From the NCBI GenBank assembly GCA_947493955.1, contig CANLSQ010000001.1, forward strand, positions 1,426,001 through 1,490,000: a stretch of 64,000 nt of DNA. Reading direction: 5' to 3'. The notes under the pieces were generated by a model. The model had not been told where the DNA came from. It ran no database searches and saw nothing but the letters and a program-made list of their open reading frames with translations. Origin of the DNA: an uncultured Sphingomonadaceae bacterium (GTDB lineage Bacteria; Pseudomonadota; Alphaproteobacteria; Sphingomonadales; Sphingomonadaceae). Below, piece by piece: positions 63,936 through 64,000 of this stretch. The translations under genes and the position numbers were made by a program. The first letter of the stretch is position 1; every line of letters starts with the position of its first letter.

Positions 63936-63956
63936 CTTGACCTAACTATGGTCAAG
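63936..63956. promoter_or_regulatory. Palindrome upstream of the TSUP gene (possible operator)
   Basis: CTTGACC (63936-63942), 7-nt spacer, GGTCAAG (63950-63956): a perfect 7-bp inverted repeat 42-62 nt upstream of the TSUP start. On the minus strand it contains TTGACC, a possible -35 box, with a poor -10 (TTTATC). Confidence 0.45.
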
Positions 63957-64000
63957 AATCTTTGAGAAACCCGAAACACAAGATCATCAAAACCCCGTTG

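Noticed and set aside
1-64000. CRISPR arrays, insertion sequences, prophage genes, rRNA operons
   Set aside because: No direct-repeat array, transposase, phage structural gene or rRNA sequence was seen on either strand.

Overview
The window looks like a 64 kb piece of chromosome from an alphaproteobacterium of the order Sphingomonadales (Sphingorhabdus/Parasphingorhabdus/Sphingopyxis type). This is inferred from gene order (rpsB-tsf-pyrH-frr-uppS-cdsA-dxr-rseP-bamA-skp; dapA-smpB-DUF2062-cckA-recA-alaS), from an RNase E with an acidic insert and a GWW C-terminus, from a PopZ-like gene near valS, from GTTC-N7-GTTC SOS boxes, and from a palindromic repeat (core TCCTGAACTTGTTTCAGGA) that I recall as common in this order. 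The window is gene-dense, mostly housekeeping, moderately GC-rich by eye, and shows no IS element, prophage, CRISPR array or rRNA operon. Two tRNA genes are present (Gln-CTG, Cys-GCA).

Layout. 1-10576 (minus strand): translation and envelope-biogenesis supercluster from rpsB down to bamA and a cut-off skp, with many 1-4 nt stop/start overlaps. 10765-12881: N-acyl-D-amino-acid deacylase family enzyme and a MAPEG protein. 13106-13400: an array of four LexA half-sites at exact 11-bp spacing in front of an 80-codon membrane-protein gene. 13348-14912: phosphatidylserine synthase and decarboxylase (phosphatidylethanolamine synthesis). 15094-22727: isocitrate dehydrogenase, an FAD monooxygenase, a CPA2/Kef antiporter, alaS and a glutathione transferase. 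23011-28641 (minus): dapA, smpB, DUF2062, cckA, then recA with its own LexA box. 28745-34988: lytic transglycosylase, then a regulated block in which tetR and a Rieske oxygenase diverge from a sterol-desaturase-like gene, a DUF2141 gene and a lipoprotein methyltransferase, with two matching palindromic operators between them. 35074-41886 (minus): lepA, a beta-barrel protein, PBP1a and an AMIN-type amidase. 42420-47632 (plus): rne, an M48-TPR protease and a DsbA-type thioredoxin. 47907-51019: rlmE, a Ppx/GppA phosphatase, the two tRNAs and a lipoprotein cytochrome c. 51217-59744 (plus): a PIMT-like methyltransferase lacking the usual active-site motif, a TolC-type protein, a PopZ-like protein, an S9 peptidase, a crotonase-fold protein and valS. 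59816-63894 (minus): a secreted heptad-repeat protein, a HerA-type ATPase, and a TIGR02186 protein with a TSUP permease.

The most promising unusual items are the SOS-type operator array in front of the small membrane protein (a candidate damage-induced division inhibitor), the TetR-controlled Rieske/desaturase/lipoprotein-methyltransferase block, the shared Ala/Lys pentad tails on ribosomal protein S2 and RNase E, and a hairpin that holds the Shine-Dalgarno sequence of the DsbA-type gene. All assignments come from reading the sequence and recalled family motifs. No database search was run.
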